DNA of 64,000 bases from Rhodoferax sp. OV413 (lineage in GTDB: Bacteria; Pseudomonadota; Gammaproteobacteria; Burkholderiales; Burkholderiaceae_C). The position numbers and the translations under genes are program-made. The DNA is taken from assembly GCA_945861785.1 (NCBI GenBank), contig CAMAWD010000016.1, forward strand, positions 30,789 through 94,788. The letters run 5' to 3'. Under the pieces are notes generated by a model. The model searched no databases. It was not told where the DNA came from and was given only the letters and a program-made list of their open reading frames with translations. Shown one piece after another: positions 9,009-18,176 of this stretch (its first letter is position 1; each line of letters opens with the position of its first letter).

Positions 9009-9670
9009 CGGACAGCCGCGGCACCTGCCAGCACGATCGGATCCACCGTGTTTATCTACAGACCCCATGTGCACCAACTCGATGGCACGATCACTCCCGA
9101 TCTGGTTGTAGATCGGCTCGCCGTAGATGGTGATGAAGTGCCCAACGTGTTGTCCGATCGGGTCGCATTGGCCGGGTGCGGTGCGACTTGCACGCCAGCG
9201 ATAGTGCTGATTGCGGCGGGTTACGGCACCTTGATGGGGCTGGGCTTTGTAATCACCACGGCAGATCAGGGCCCCGCACACCTGTGCCTCATCGGTCGCG
9301 CTGCCTGGCGGCTGGCAGACGTATCGACCCACGCCGATCGCCTGCACTTGGAACTTCATTGGCACCAGGGTGGCGTCGAGGTCACGCACCGAGGTGTGCC
9401 CGCATCCGGGCGCTGGGTCGACCCGGCGCGGGGTGTCGCAGTCTGCTGGACCGAGCCCGCTTGGCGCGTTCCCTTAGATGCGCAGTGGTGCTCGGTCGGC
9501 CTGCATGATCCGCTGCGAGATCGCGCCTTGACTCACCGAATTGAAGTCCATCGTCAGGGCCTCCTTGGCAATAGGAAAAACGTTTAATCGTCAAGTCTGC
9601 CGGCGTGGCCCGTCACAGGCCATGTCGCAGGGTGTCGCAGCCCAACGCCAAGCGCGAAGCGTCCGCCGCC
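9009..9670. other. Region without a recognised gene
   Basis: No family could be assigned here. A plus-strand frame at 9048-9587 (179 residues) and an overlapping minus-strand frame at 8934-9389 are open, but neither shows a motif I recognise. On the minus strand an AGGAGG ribosome binding site precedes an ATG near 9550 that encodes only about 25 residues before a stop, which looks like the beginning of a decayed gene. It adjoins a clear pseudogene, so it is probably degraded DNA. Confidence 0.4.
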
Positions 9671-10670
9671 ATGGCCATGTCATCCAACGAACGCCCATAC
9701 GCCGGCGCGCCGTTTCGCAAAGTGCATTGGGCCCCGCGCGACATCGAGGTCGAACGTCGTCGCAATGGCGAGATCGTCCTGCGTTCACGCGTACCGATGC
9801 AGGCCCCCGCCCCGCATTTGCCACATTGGCTGTCCCATTGGGCCGCAGAGCACCCCGAGCGCACCTGGCTGGCGCAGCGCCGCGATGCAGGCCCGACTGC
9901 CGGTGGCGCCGATCTCGCCCGCGTATGCGTTGGTGAGCCAGGACCATGTCAAGCTCAAGCACCTGTTCGACCTGGTCGACCCTGCGCTGGTGGTGGTCCA
10001 GGACGGCCCGACTTTTCAGCGGGCGCTGGTCAGCTCGAGGAGACGCTGCGCAACCTGCGCGAGATCGCACCCACCCTCTACGGCAATGTGCCGGCCGGCT
10101 TTGCCGCACTGGCGGTGCGCAGTTGCGGCGAACGCATCGTGTTCTACACCGGCTGGGGCTTCACGGAAACCGGTCCCACCTCGACTGGCACCTACTGGGA
10201 CACCGAACGCGTCGGCCTGATCGGCCTGCCCTTCCCCGGCGTCGCGCTCAAGCTGGTGCCGCTGCCGCAGCCTGGCCAATACGAACTGCGCCTGAAAGGC
10301 CCGAATGTCATGCCCGGCTACTACCGGCGGCCCGACCTCACCGCAGCGGCCTTTGACGAGGAGGGTTTCTACAAGATCTGCGACGCGGGCAGCTTAGTCG
10401 ACCCCGAAGACCCGACGCCGGGCCTGGTGTTCGGTGGCCGGGTGTCCGAAGACTTCAAACTCACCACCGGAACCTTCGTCAACGTCGGTCCGTTGCGAAC
10501 GGCCGCCATTGCCGCCGCTTCGCCGCTGCTGCTGGACGCATTGGTGGCGGGGCAGGACCGACCCTACGCGGGCCTGCTGGCATGGCCGCAACTGGAGGCC
10601 TGCAGAACGCTCGTCGACCAAGCCGCCGCGAGCGCCGCCGATTTGGTGCGCGATGCGCGCGTGACGGACG
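9671..10670 (+). pseudogene. Feruloyl-CoA synthase remnant (AMP-forming acyl-CoA synthetase)
   Basis: Pieces of a feruloyl-CoA synthase-like ligase in order but with deletions and frameshifts. The N-terminal block runs to about 9885 (PFRKVHWAPRDIEVERR). A second block in another frame, about 9885-10030, carries LPVAPISPAYALVSQDHVKL. The frame then returns with EIAPTLYGNVPAGFAALA, then YTGWGFTETGPTSTGTYWD (the A5-like region) and GGRVSEDFKLTTGTFV (the A8-like region). The AMP-binding P-loop is gone, so it cannot be active. The 3' end is fused to an oppositely oriented phosphotransferase fragment. Confidence 0.8.
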
Positions 10671-10679
10671 CCGTGCGCA

Positions 10680-11077
10680 GTGGCAAAGTGTGCGTCACGC
10701 TGGATGCGCCGCGGCAAGGTCTCGCCGTCGATGCGGCGCATCACATAGCCTTCGCCCAGCCGATCGCGTGGGGCCAGCACCTGCACCACCTCAGGCACCG
10801 GCAGGCCGGCGGCATGCACGGCTTGCACCAGCGCTGCCTCGGGCGTCAGGCTGAGCGCGGTGCCGTTGCGCACGCCGCCACCCGAGCGGCGCAGGATCAA
10901 GCGCTGCGCAGCGCCGTCGCCGTGCACCGCATCGAAGGCCCAGGTCTGCTGGGTGGCGCCAGCCGTCAGCCGCTGCAGCCTGTACACGCTGGGCTGGCAC
11001 GGCAGCAACTGGCCCAGACCTTGGGCCAGGGCAGCGGGCTCGTTCACAGACGGGGACTCGACGCTGGGTGCCATCAT
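10680..11077 (-). pseudogene. Aminoglycoside-phosphotransferase-family protein, N-terminal fragment
   Basis: The N-terminal lobe of an APH/choline-kinase-like protein of the type found beside acyl-CoA dehydrogenase genes (ACAD10-like). Visible are a QTWAFD-like strand, LILRRSGGG (nucleotide-binding Lys/Arg strand), AAGLPVPEVV and GYVMRRIDGETLPRRI. The frame then runs into antisense feruloyl-CoA synthase sequence near 10680, so the catalytic HGD region is missing. It was presumably once paired with the acyl-CoA dehydrogenase at 11237. Confidence 0.7.
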
Positions 11078-11236
11078 CGGCGAATTGTGCCCGCGCCAAA
11101 GTCCCTTTGCAGTCGCCGCCGTGCTGCGGCTGGCTGCCGGTGCAGCGAATGAACAATGCTTCAACGACCGTCAACGCCCGTACAGCCAGTCAAGCTGTGC
11201 TAACCTGCCCGCCGAATGGATATTGCAGGGACTTTC

Positions 11237-12919
11237 ATGACCGACCTACCGGCACCCGTGCAGGTGCCCTTGATGCTGTTGTCGCGGCTGCGCGGCGCAT
11301 TTGACACCGCCGTCGCCTCGTTGGCCGAGCGCTGCGCCGCAGGCGGTACGCAGGTTGACGCTGCCCTCTTCGACAAGTATCAGGTCGAGGCCTACGAGTT
11401 GGCCTGGACCTGCGCCGACCTGCTCGCGGCCGAAACCTATTTGAGGGAAGTGGCGCCGCAGGCCGCAGCAGTAGAGGCCGCCTTGGCCGCCGTGTTTGCG
11501 GTGGATGCCATCAGCGCCAGCCTGCCGCGCCTGGAGACCGTGTACCTGGCGCTGGGGCTGGACCTGGGCGCATTGCGGGCGATGTCCGCAGCGCCGGAAT
11601 GGGCCGCGCTGCGACAGGCCTCCGGCACTGGCGAGGCGCTGGCGGCCGCAGGGGCGCGACTGGTGCGGCACGCCAACGAGGGCGGCCAGACCTGGGCCGT
11701 TGTCCCGCTGGACGAGCCGCTGCAGATGGCGCGGGCAAGCTTCCACCGTTTTGCGATGGATGTGGTGGCCCCACAGGCCGCTGCCATCCACCGGCACGAC
11801 CTCACCGTACCCGAGCCGCTGATCGACAGCCTGCGCCAGATGGGCGTGTTCGGCCTGAGCATTCCCGAGCGCCTGGGAGGCATCGCGCCGGATGACCGCG
11901 ACGACACGCAGATGATGGTGGTGGTGACCGAGGCGCTGAGCGAAGGCTCGCTTGGCGCTGCGGGCAGCCTGATCACCCGGCCCGAGATCTTGAGCCGAGC
12001 GCTGCTGGTCGGTGGCACGCTTGCGCAGCAGCAGCATTGGCTGCCGAAAATTGCTGCCGGTCAGCCGCTGTGCGCTATCGCCATTACCGAGCCTGATGCT
12101 GGCAGCGACGTAGCCAGTCTGCAGCTCAAGGCCTCGCCAGTGCCCGGTGGTTGGCGACTGGACGGCGCCAAGACTTGGTGCACCTTCGCCGGCAAGGCGG
12201 GCCTGCTGATGGTGCTCGCCCGCACCGATGCCGACCGCAACCTGGGCTACAAGGGCTTGAGCGTGCTGCTGGTGGAAAAACCGCCTACCGAGGCCCACGC
12301 CTTCGACCACCAACAAAGCGATGGCGGGCGCTTGCGCGGCCGTGCGATTCCCACCATCGGCTACCGCGGCATGCACTCGTACGAGGTGTCGTTCGAGGCT
12401 TGGTTCGTGCCCGACGACCATGTCATCGGCGAAGCCACGGGCCTGGGCAAAGGCTTTTACTTCACCATGGCCGGGATGATGGGCGGGCGCTTGCAAACCG
12501 CCGCACGCGCCTGCGGCGTGATGTGGGCTGCGCTGCGCGCGGCGCTGGCCTACAGCGCTGACCGTCAGGTGTTCGGCGCGCCACTGAACAAGTACCCGTT
12601 GACGCTGGCCAAGCTGGCCCGCATGGCCGCCAGGCTGGCTGCGTGTCGGCACCTCACCTATGCCATCGCCCGAGTGATGGACTCCGGCGGGGGCCGGGTC
12701 GAAGCGAGCCTGGTCAAGCTGCTGGCATGCCGATCGGCCGAATGGCTTACGCGCGAGGCGCTGCAATTACACGGCGGCATGGGATATGCCGAAGAGACAG
12801 ATGTCAGCCGCTACTTCGTGGATGCGCGCGTGTTGTCGATCTTCGAAGGCGCTGAGGAGACGCTGGCCTTGAAGGTGATTGCCCGAGGCCTGGTGGAGGC
12901 AGCGCTGAGCCATCCATAG
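11237..12919 (+). CDS. Acyl-CoA dehydrogenase, (2S)-methylsuccinyl-CoA dehydrogenase-like
   Basis: A 560-residue acyl-CoA dehydrogenase, much longer than the usual 380 residues because of an N-terminal extension of about 150 residues. The FAD/CoA motifs AITEPDAGSDVA, TWCTFAGKAGLLMVLARTD, IGYRGMHSYEVSFE and the C-terminal LQLHGGMGYAEE are intact. The length, the TWCTFAGKAG stretch and the GYRGMHSYEV stretch match my memory of Mcd from the ethylmalonyl-CoA pathway. No ccr or ecm gene is visible nearby, so assignment beyond the family is moderate. Its surroundings are all pseudogenes. Confidence 0.8.
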   Translation: MTDLPAPVQVPLMLLSRLRGAFDTAVASLAERCAAGGTQVDAALFDKYQVEAYELAWTCADLLAAETYLREVAPQAAAVEAALAAVFAVDAISASLPRLETVYLALGLDLGALRAMSAAPEWAALRQASGTGEALAAAGARLVRHANEGGQTWAVVPLDEPLQMARASFHRFAMDVVAPQAAAIHRHDLTVPEPLIDSLRQMGVFGLSIPERLGGIAPDDRDDTQMMVVVTEALSEGSLGAAGSLITRPEILSRALLVGGTLAQQQHWLPKIAAGQPLCAIAITEPDAGSDVASLQLKASPVPGGWRLDGAKTWCTFAGKAGLLMVLARTDADRNLGYKGLSVLLVEKPPTEAHAFDHQQSDGGRLRGRAIPTIGYRGMHSYEVSFEAWFVPDDHVIGEATGLGKGFYFTMAGMMGGRLQTAARACGVMWAALRAALAYSADRQVFGAPLNKYPLTLAKLARMAARLAACRHLTYAIARVMDSGGGRVEASLVKLLACRSAEWLTREALQLHGGMGYAEETDVSRYFVDARVLSIFEGAEETLALKVIARGLVEAALSHP

Positions 12920-13075
12920 ACCCCGTTGGGTCCGCCGGCATACGCGCGATTCCAGCGCCGGGCCCATGACCGTACGCACTCAACGCGAAGCCGGCTGAAT
13001 ATGACCCACGCGAAACAGGAGACGCCGAAAGCCCGACAAGCCGCGGCAGCGTTTGGCTGATGCCGTGCTCGGCAA

Positions 13076-13200
13076 TCAACCCGCGGCGCGCAGCGCTTCG
13101 CCCAGGGGCGCGGTGCAGGCGTTCAACCGCCCAGGCCGGTTCAGCGTGGCGGTGGCGATGCGTTGCGCCACTTCGTACAGCGCGCCGGAGTGGCTGAGGG
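13076..13200 (-). pseudogene. Enoyl-CoA hydratase/crotonase N-terminal fragment
   Basis: About 40 codons reading ALYEVAQRIATATLNRP then GRLNACTAPLGEALRAA before a stop. The TLNRP-x-RLNA pattern is the hallmark of crotonase N-termini. No oxyanion-hole region is present. It is a remnant between the acyl-CoA dehydrogenase and the monooxygenase gene. Confidence 0.6.
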
Positions 13201-13204
13201 CGGC

Positions 13205-13495
13205 TCAGCCGATCTCGACCATGCGCTGCACGCTGGGTGCGCCGTCCATGAACGCGCCCATCGCACGCCCCAGGGTCTTGAAATGGGCGGTACCGCGGTG
13301 CGCAGCCAGCGCCTCTTCGTCGGCATAACGCTCCATGAAGACGAAGCTGCCGGGCGCGTCGCCCTGGCTCAGTGTGTAGAGCAGGCAGCCGGGCTCGTTG
13401 GCACGCACTGCAGCAACCAGCTGCAGCGCGACGGCTTTGAGCTCAGCTTCTTGGCCGGCCTTGGCGCGGATGGTGGCGACGATGCTCTGGATCAT
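13205..13495 (-). CDS. Putative quinol monooxygenase (antibiotic biosynthesis monooxygenase domain)
   Basis: A 96-residue dimeric alpha+beta barrel (ABM/YgiN-like) protein. The N-terminal strand IVATIRAKAGQEAEL, the central GCLLYTLSQGD, and FVFMERYADEEALAAHRGTAHF are typical of small quinol monooxygenases. The ATG at 13495 was chosen because upstream frame-open sequence belongs to a different decayed gene. It is complete and may still function, although surrounded by debris. Confidence 0.8.
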   Translation of the reverse strand: MIQSIVATIRAKAGQEAELKAVALQLVAAVRANEPGCLLYTLSQGDAPGSFVFMERYADEEALAAHRGTAHFKTLGRAMGAFMDGAPSVQRMVEIG

Positions 13496-13511
13496 GGTGC
13501 GGCTCGCAGGG

Positions 13512-13876
13512 TGTTTCTGCGGGCAGTCTAGTAGTGGCTTTTCGTTCGGGCTGTCGCGCATGCAGCAACTCGCGTGTTTCCGGCTTCGGCGCGCCCACCT
13601 TTCGGCGACGAAGTGCTGCATGCCGACCGCGTCGCCCGCAAGAACATAGGCGCGCACGCGCTGCTCCAGCTACTTGTTGGCCAGCGTCGCGCGCTAGCGC
13701 TGGTGCACGTAGTCGGCCCAGGACGAAACGATGAAGCGCTCGACGCAACGCGACGGGTCCGAAAGATCTTGACTTATCACTCGGGCTCCACCTGGACGTG
13801 GCAGGTGGCGCAGGCGACGTCGATGCCGAAGATGGAGCCGTTATTGGCATCGCGCACCAACCGACCAGCAGCAGCC
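13512..13876 (-). pseudogene. Decayed fragments: ferredoxin-like piece and possible MFS C-terminus
   Basis: Two short minus-strand pieces. About 13783-13876 reads DANNGSIFGIDVACATCHVQV and then stops; CATCHV fits the last cysteines of an adrenodoxin-type [2Fe-2S] ferredoxin with the first cysteine loop deleted (a CxxCH haem motif is the alternative). About 13530-13745 reads FIVSSWADYVHQR, a stop, then LEQRVRAYVLAGDAVGMQHFVAER, which resembles the cytosolic tail of MFS_3-type transporters. Both contain in-frame stops. Assignments are from memory and tentative. Confidence 0.35.
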
Positions 13877-13880
13877 GTCG

Positions 13881-14277
13881 CTAACGTTCCAGATGATGGT
13901 CAAAGAACATCGCAATCTCGTCGAAAACAATCTTCGACTCAGCGCTGTCAAAGACATAAGCGTATTCCGCGCGCGACATGGCTTCATGCACTTCCAACTG
14001 CGCGGTGACGCCCGCCGCACGCGGAGGCACCGAACACCGCCATGCGCTGCGGCGCATGCTCTTCGAGCAGCTGTTGCCACACTGCTACCGCATCGTTCAG
14101 GGCCGCCGGAAACGGATGGTCGGGCGGCATGCGGTAGTCAACCGACAACACCGGCGAGCGCGCGTAATGCGCCATCAAAACGCCTTTACACAGGATCCCG
14201 GCTGAACCCGTCGGCCGAGTGCACCGGGGCGAGGGCTGGCTGATCAGGAAGATCTCGTTGTTGCGCACCGCGAACAC
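13881..14277 (-). pseudogene. Hormone-sensitive-lipase-family esterase remnant
   Basis: The middle of an HSL-type alpha/beta hydrolase is visible as SPVLSVDYRMPPDHPFPAAL, then RMAVFGASACGG, where the G-x-S-x-G elbow reads GASACGG. The frame then shifts, and the C-terminus continues as EAMSRAEYAYVFDSAESK to a stop. The HGGG oxyanion loop and the catalytic Asp region are missing. It is therefore inactive. Confidence 0.65.
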
Positions 14278-14391
14278 CTGGCCATTGGCAGCGGCTGTGC
14301 ATCCGGCAGGACCTGTTCATTGCTGGGCGTTTGAGAACACGATCCTCCGTGCAGTCGTGTGAACTCGCAGAAAGCTCCATTCGCTGAGACC

Positions 14392-15183
14392 TCAGTGTCT
14401 TGAGAAGTCTGGTTGGCGCTTTTCCCGGAAAGCGGCCAGGGCTTCGAGGTTGGCGGGGGCGCCTTCGAGTTGGTGGAAAAGAACGTACTCATGGCGACGG
14501 GCGTCTCGGCCGGCTTCGAGGCGCGCTTCGACCAGGAGCGATTTGGTTGCCACGAGCGAAGCCACTGGCGCGTTCTGGAATGCGTCTGCATATTTCAACG
14601 CCTGTTCGAGCGCCTTGCCTGCAGGGGCCACTTCATTGGCCAGGCCGATTTCGCGTGCGTGGCCGGCGTACACCCACCTGCCCGTCAGCAATACATTGGC
14701 CGCGTGATTGGCGCCGATCATTCGAGCGAGCATGAAGGTGCTGCCGGCTTCTGCGGTCACGCCCAGGCTGACGAAGGGAGCACGCAGACTGGCCCCCTCA
14801 TCCATGATCACGCGATCGCAATAAGGCAGGATGGTCAGGCCAATGCCGACGCCCAAACCGTTTACCGCTGCAATCAGCGGTTTGGCGAATGTCGCCACGG
14901 CTTCGATGAAAGGTTGAAATCCGTGGCGTTCGCCTGACGGATATTTTGGCCTTGAAGCCAGTTCAGCCAGATCCTGACCTGCGCAGAAAGCGCGGCCCTC
15001 GCCTGTGAGGATGACCGCCGCAATCTTCGAATCCGCTTGCGCTCGAACCAATCCCTCCGCGACCGCGTCATAAAGCAGGTCGTTCATCGCGTTGAGCTGC
15101 TTGGGACGGCTGAAGGTCAGAACCCGAACGCGCCCGTGGTCCTGAACGGTGAGTACGTTGTTGTTAATCCATTTTTTCCACAA
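14392..15183 (-). CDS. Enoyl-CoA hydratase/isomerase family protein
   Basis: Crotonase-fold protein of about 263 residues. Family motifs are FSRPKQLNAMND, the oxyanion loop GEGRAFCAGQDLAEL, and AAVNGLGVGIGLTILPYCDRVI; the residue after GVTAEAGST is in the position of catalytic acidic residues of hydratases. There is no good ATG: the frame is open to 15231, and the TTG at 15183 was chosen because it gives the usual family N-terminus. It overlaps the stop of the VOC gene upstream by about 20 bp, so the two are likely coupled. Confidence 0.8.
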   Translation of the reverse strand: MWKKWINNNVLTVQDHGRVRVLTFSRPKQLNAMNDLLYDAVAEGLVRAQADSKIAAVILTGEGRAFCAGQDLAELASRPKYPSGERHGFQPFIEAVATFAKPLIAAVNGLGVGIGLTILPYCDRVIMDEGASLRAPFVSLGVTAEAGSTFMLARMIGANHAANVLLTGRWVYAGHAREIGLANEVAPAGKALEQALKYADAFQNAPVASLVATKSLLVEARLEAGRDARRHEYVLFHQLEGAPANLEALAAFREKRQPDFSRH

Positions 15184-16024
15184 GTTGAGGCTGCCCGGAC
15201 CATCGCCACGCCATGGTGGGACGCGAAACACCCAACATCATGCCGCCCATCGCAGCCGGGTGCAGCCAATTCTGATCGGATGACTTCGACGCGGTGCGAG
15301 ACGAAGGCCGGTCGATGGTGATGTTGATGCCTTGAGCCGACGCTTCGATCTCGGGCATGCGAGCGCTCTCGGCGAATGCCATATAGAAGCTGCAACCTTC
15401 GCGCCGATAGAACCGGCCCATGGTTTTTTCCATGTTGGTCGGTGTGATGACTTCGAAGCGGTGCAATCGGCCCGCCTCGAACAGGGTCAGAACGCCCGTG
15501 TACCCGAACTTCTCTGAGGTGATTTCAGTGAAGCTCTTCGGATTCAACGCAAAGGTCTTCGTGATCTGCTCAACCGCGCCGGCCTGGTTCTCTGCAAGGA
15601 CGGTGGCTTCGTAGAGAAAATCGAGCAGGCCAGCACGTTCACGCTTGGCTTCGGGAGACACGACAAAACGGATTGGGGCGCCCTCCACCATCAGCGTGAT
15701 CGTGTGCCGGTTTCCCTCTGCGTGATTGCTGGTGCCATTTTTCAATGCGGTGGCGGCCACTGCGGCGGGGTCGGGACTGGAGACACCGGCTGCAAACAGG
15801 TGCGCGCGGCCGCGGCGCTTGAGTTCGTCCGCCAGAAGCCCCGCCCCATCGGGTTCGAGAATCTCGATGTCGGTCGTTCCCGCGCGCAGTGTGATTCGAT
15901 TTGCGGCAAAGGCCTTTGCAGTGTCTTTCGACACTTCAATGGCGCCGACGCGGTCCTTCCACGCCAGGGCTGCCTTGGCGGCGTCAGGCGTTGCAATGAG
16001 AACGCGATCAATTTCGGTCAGAAT
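15164..16024 (-). CDS. VOC (glyoxalase/bleomycin-resistance fold) protein with two VOC modules
   Basis: About 286 residues with two VOC repeats: ITLRAGTTDIEILEPDG in the first and FTEITSEKFGYTGVLTLFE onward in the second, ending LHPAAMGGMMLGVSRPT. The family includes dioxygenases, isomerases and resistance proteins, so the reaction is unknown. The homologous N-terminus (TEIDRVLIATPD) begins immediately after an ATT or CTG codon near 16022, preceded by GGGAGA; no ATG/GTG/TTG is available there. The first GTG lies at 15934, which would cut the first module. Confidence 0.65.
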   Translation of the reverse strand: MLTEIDRVLIATPDAAKAALAWKDRVGAIEVSKDTAKAFAANRITLRAGTTDIEILEPDGAGLLADELKRRGRAHLFAAGVSSPDPAAVAATALKNGTSNHAEGNRHTITLMVEGAPIRFVVSPEAKRERAGLLDFLYEATVLAENQAGAVEQITKTFALNPKSFTEITSEKFGYTGVLTLFEAGRLHRFEVITPTNMEKTMGRFYRREGCSFYMAFAESARMPEIEASAQGINITIDRPSSRTASKSSDQNWLHPAAMGGMMLGVSRPTMAWRWSGQPQLVEKMD

Positions 16025-16061
16025 GGTAGTGTCTCCCGGTAGGTTTGTATGTGGGTCAGTT

Positions 16062-16700
16062 TCAAGGCGTCACCTTGATGCCAAGGTCGTCCGACATGCG
16101 GCGCCATTTGATGTGTTCAGCGCGCACAAAGTCAGCGAACTGCTCGGCTGTCCACGCTTCGTAGACGCCACCGACCGACGTGCGCCATTCCACCATTTCT
16201 GGTCGAGTTGTCATGGCTTTGATGACCTCCGCGTTGAAGCGATCAACCGCCTCTTTGGGTGCGCCCGCAGGCATGAAGAACGCATTCCACCCCGGCATCT
16301 CCATATTCGGGAAACCCGCCTCTGCGAAGGTTGGTGTATTCGGGAACTTGGGCAGTCGCTTCGGGGCAAACGAAGCCAACACCGTGAGTTTTCCCGACGC
16401 GACGTGAGGCTCTAGTTCCGCAGAAAAGCCAAGGGAAGTCTGACTATGGCCGGCAATCAAATCCACCATAACAGGTCCCTTGTAGGGAGCCATCAACATC
16501 TTGATGCCCAAGGCCGAGTTGACGACGAAGGCTGGGTAACCCAAGGAGCCCAAACCGACCGGCGTGAAGGCCTTGGCCGGATCGTAGGGGACAGTGCCTC
16601 CAGCTGCCGCATATGCCACCAGCGGAGTCAAGCCACCATACAACACGGTGTAACCGTCGGCCGGTGAGCGGGCCACGGCATCCGCCGCGATAGTGCCCTA
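16062..16700 (-). pseudogene. Bug/TctC-type tricarboxylate receptor remnant
   Basis: A periplasmic receptor of the tripartite tricarboxylate transporter family with both ends of the mature domain but an internal gap. ARSPADGYTVLYGG and PYDPAKAFTPVGL are present. VVNSALGIK is then directly joined to MAPYKGPVMVDLIAG, removing about 45 residues, and the C-terminus GWNAFFMPAGAPKE to LGIKVTP is intact. The signal peptide and first strand are lost, with a stop just upstream. Export and function are therefore unlikely. Confidence 0.75.
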
Positions 16701-16725
16701 CGCACCGGGGCGCGGCCAGTGCCGT

Positions 16726-17727
16726 TCATGGCCTCAGCACGATCTTGGCCGCAGCGCTGCGTCCTTCGTGCAGATCGGCGAAGGCGCGCTGTCCCTCGGC
16801 GAGCGGGCGCTGTTCGACCCACGCCATGTCGCCGAATACCCCGCGGGCCAACGCATCGACCGTGGCACGCAGGTCGGCCGTGGTGTAGGTGTAGGTTCCC
16901 AGCAGCGCGATCTCTGCCAGCGTCAGCCGACGCATGTCGATTTCGCTGGCCCAGTCCTGCAGTCCCACGTGCATCACCACACCACCGGCCTTGACCGCCT
17001 GCAGGGCCTGGATCCGCGTGGCCCTGGCACCGACGGCATCGATAACAAAGTCGAACGCGGCTTCGGGCAGCGGTTCGGCACCCGGGTCGCATGTATCGCA
17101 GCCCACGTGGCGGGCGATGGCCACGCGCCGCAGGGGGTTGAGCTCGGTGACCACCAGCCCGGCCACGCCGATGTGGCGCAGCAGCAGCGCCGCGGTCATG
17201 CCGATTGCGCCGCCGCCGATCACGAGCACACGACACTCGTGTAGCGGCCGCACCAGCGATCGCATCGACAGATTCACCGCGTGCCAGGCGGTGGCCGCGG
17301 GTTCGGTGACCACCGCACGCAGGACGTCCAGATCCTGGGGCATCGCAATCAGCGACCCCGCCGGCAGGCTCATGAACTCGGCAAAGGCGCCCGGGCGGGT
17401 CATGCCGACCATGGTGCGGTTCGCACACAGATTGTTACGTCCCTGCATGCAGTACTCGCACACGCCGCAGGTGATGAGCGGGTTGCCCGTGAAGCGCGTT
17501 CCCGGCTCGAAGCCGGGCGCGTTCGACGAGGCGATGCGCCCGACGAATTCGTGCCCAAGCACCAGTCCGGGCTTGCGACGAGGATCGTGACCATGCCACG
17601 CATGCATGTCAGACCCGCAGATGCCAACCGCCTCGATTGCGAGCACCACCTCGCCCGGCGCCGGCTCGGGCATCGGCCGCTCCAGGAGCTGGACTTCGAG
17701 GGGCTGCGTGTAGACAAGGGCTTTCAT
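16726..17727 (-). CDS. Zinc-binding alcohol dehydrogenase (MDR family)
   Basis: A 333-residue medium-chain dehydrogenase. The catalytic-zinc region GICGSDMHAWHG and GHEF, the structural-zinc cysteine cluster CGVCEYCMQGRNNLC, and the nucleotide-binding VLVIGGGAIGMTAALLL are all present. The family resembles L-idonate/galactitol/threonine dehydrogenases, so a polyol or hydroxy acid is the likely substrate. It is separated by only 25 bp from the HisD-SDR chimera; MDR, SDR and HisD-like enzymes together recall dihydroxypropanesulfonate (hpsNOP-type) catabolic loci. This link is inference. Confidence 0.85.
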   Translation of the reverse strand: MKALVYTQPLEVQLLERPMPEPAPGEVVLAIEAVGICGSDMHAWHGHDPRRKPGLVLGHEFVGRIASSNAPGFEPGTRFTGNPLITCGVCEYCMQGRNNLCANRTMVGMTRPGAFAEFMSLPAGSLIAMPQDLDVLRAVVTEPAATAWHAVNLSMRSLVRPLHECRVLVIGGGAIGMTAALLLRHIGVAGLVVTELNPLRRVAIARHVGCDTCDPGAEPLPEAAFDFVIDAVGARATRIQALQAVKAGGVVMHVGLQDWASEIDMRRLTLAEIALLGTYTYTTADLRATVDALARGVFGDMAWVEQRPLAEGQRAFADLHEGRSAAAKIVLRP

Positions 17728-17752
17728 GAGTCGTTCGCTTTGGATCGGTTCA

Positions 17753-18079
<327 letters not shown>

Positions 18080-18153
18080 TCAATAAAGCAAAGGGAATAT
18101 CTCTATTCCGGCCGAGAGTGGCGCAGGTTCAATACAACCGCAACGGGTCTATC

Positions 18154-18169
18154 CTGCAAGCGCGTACAG
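18154..18169. promoter_or_regulatory. Second, imperfect LacI-family operator
   Basis: CTGCAAGCGCGTACAG matches the central 16 bases of the palindrome at 18039-18058 at 14 positions. It ends 7 bp before the ATG of the LacI gene, so binding there would block its own transcription or translation (autoregulation), and two sites about 115 bp apart allow looping. Confidence 0.6.
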
Positions 18170-18176
18170 TCGCTCC

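Noticed and set aside
13783..13876. Cytochrome c haem site (CATCH)
   Set aside because: The surrounding residues fit better the end of an adrenodoxin-type [2Fe-2S] ferredoxin, and the fragment has no signal peptide; it remains uncertain.
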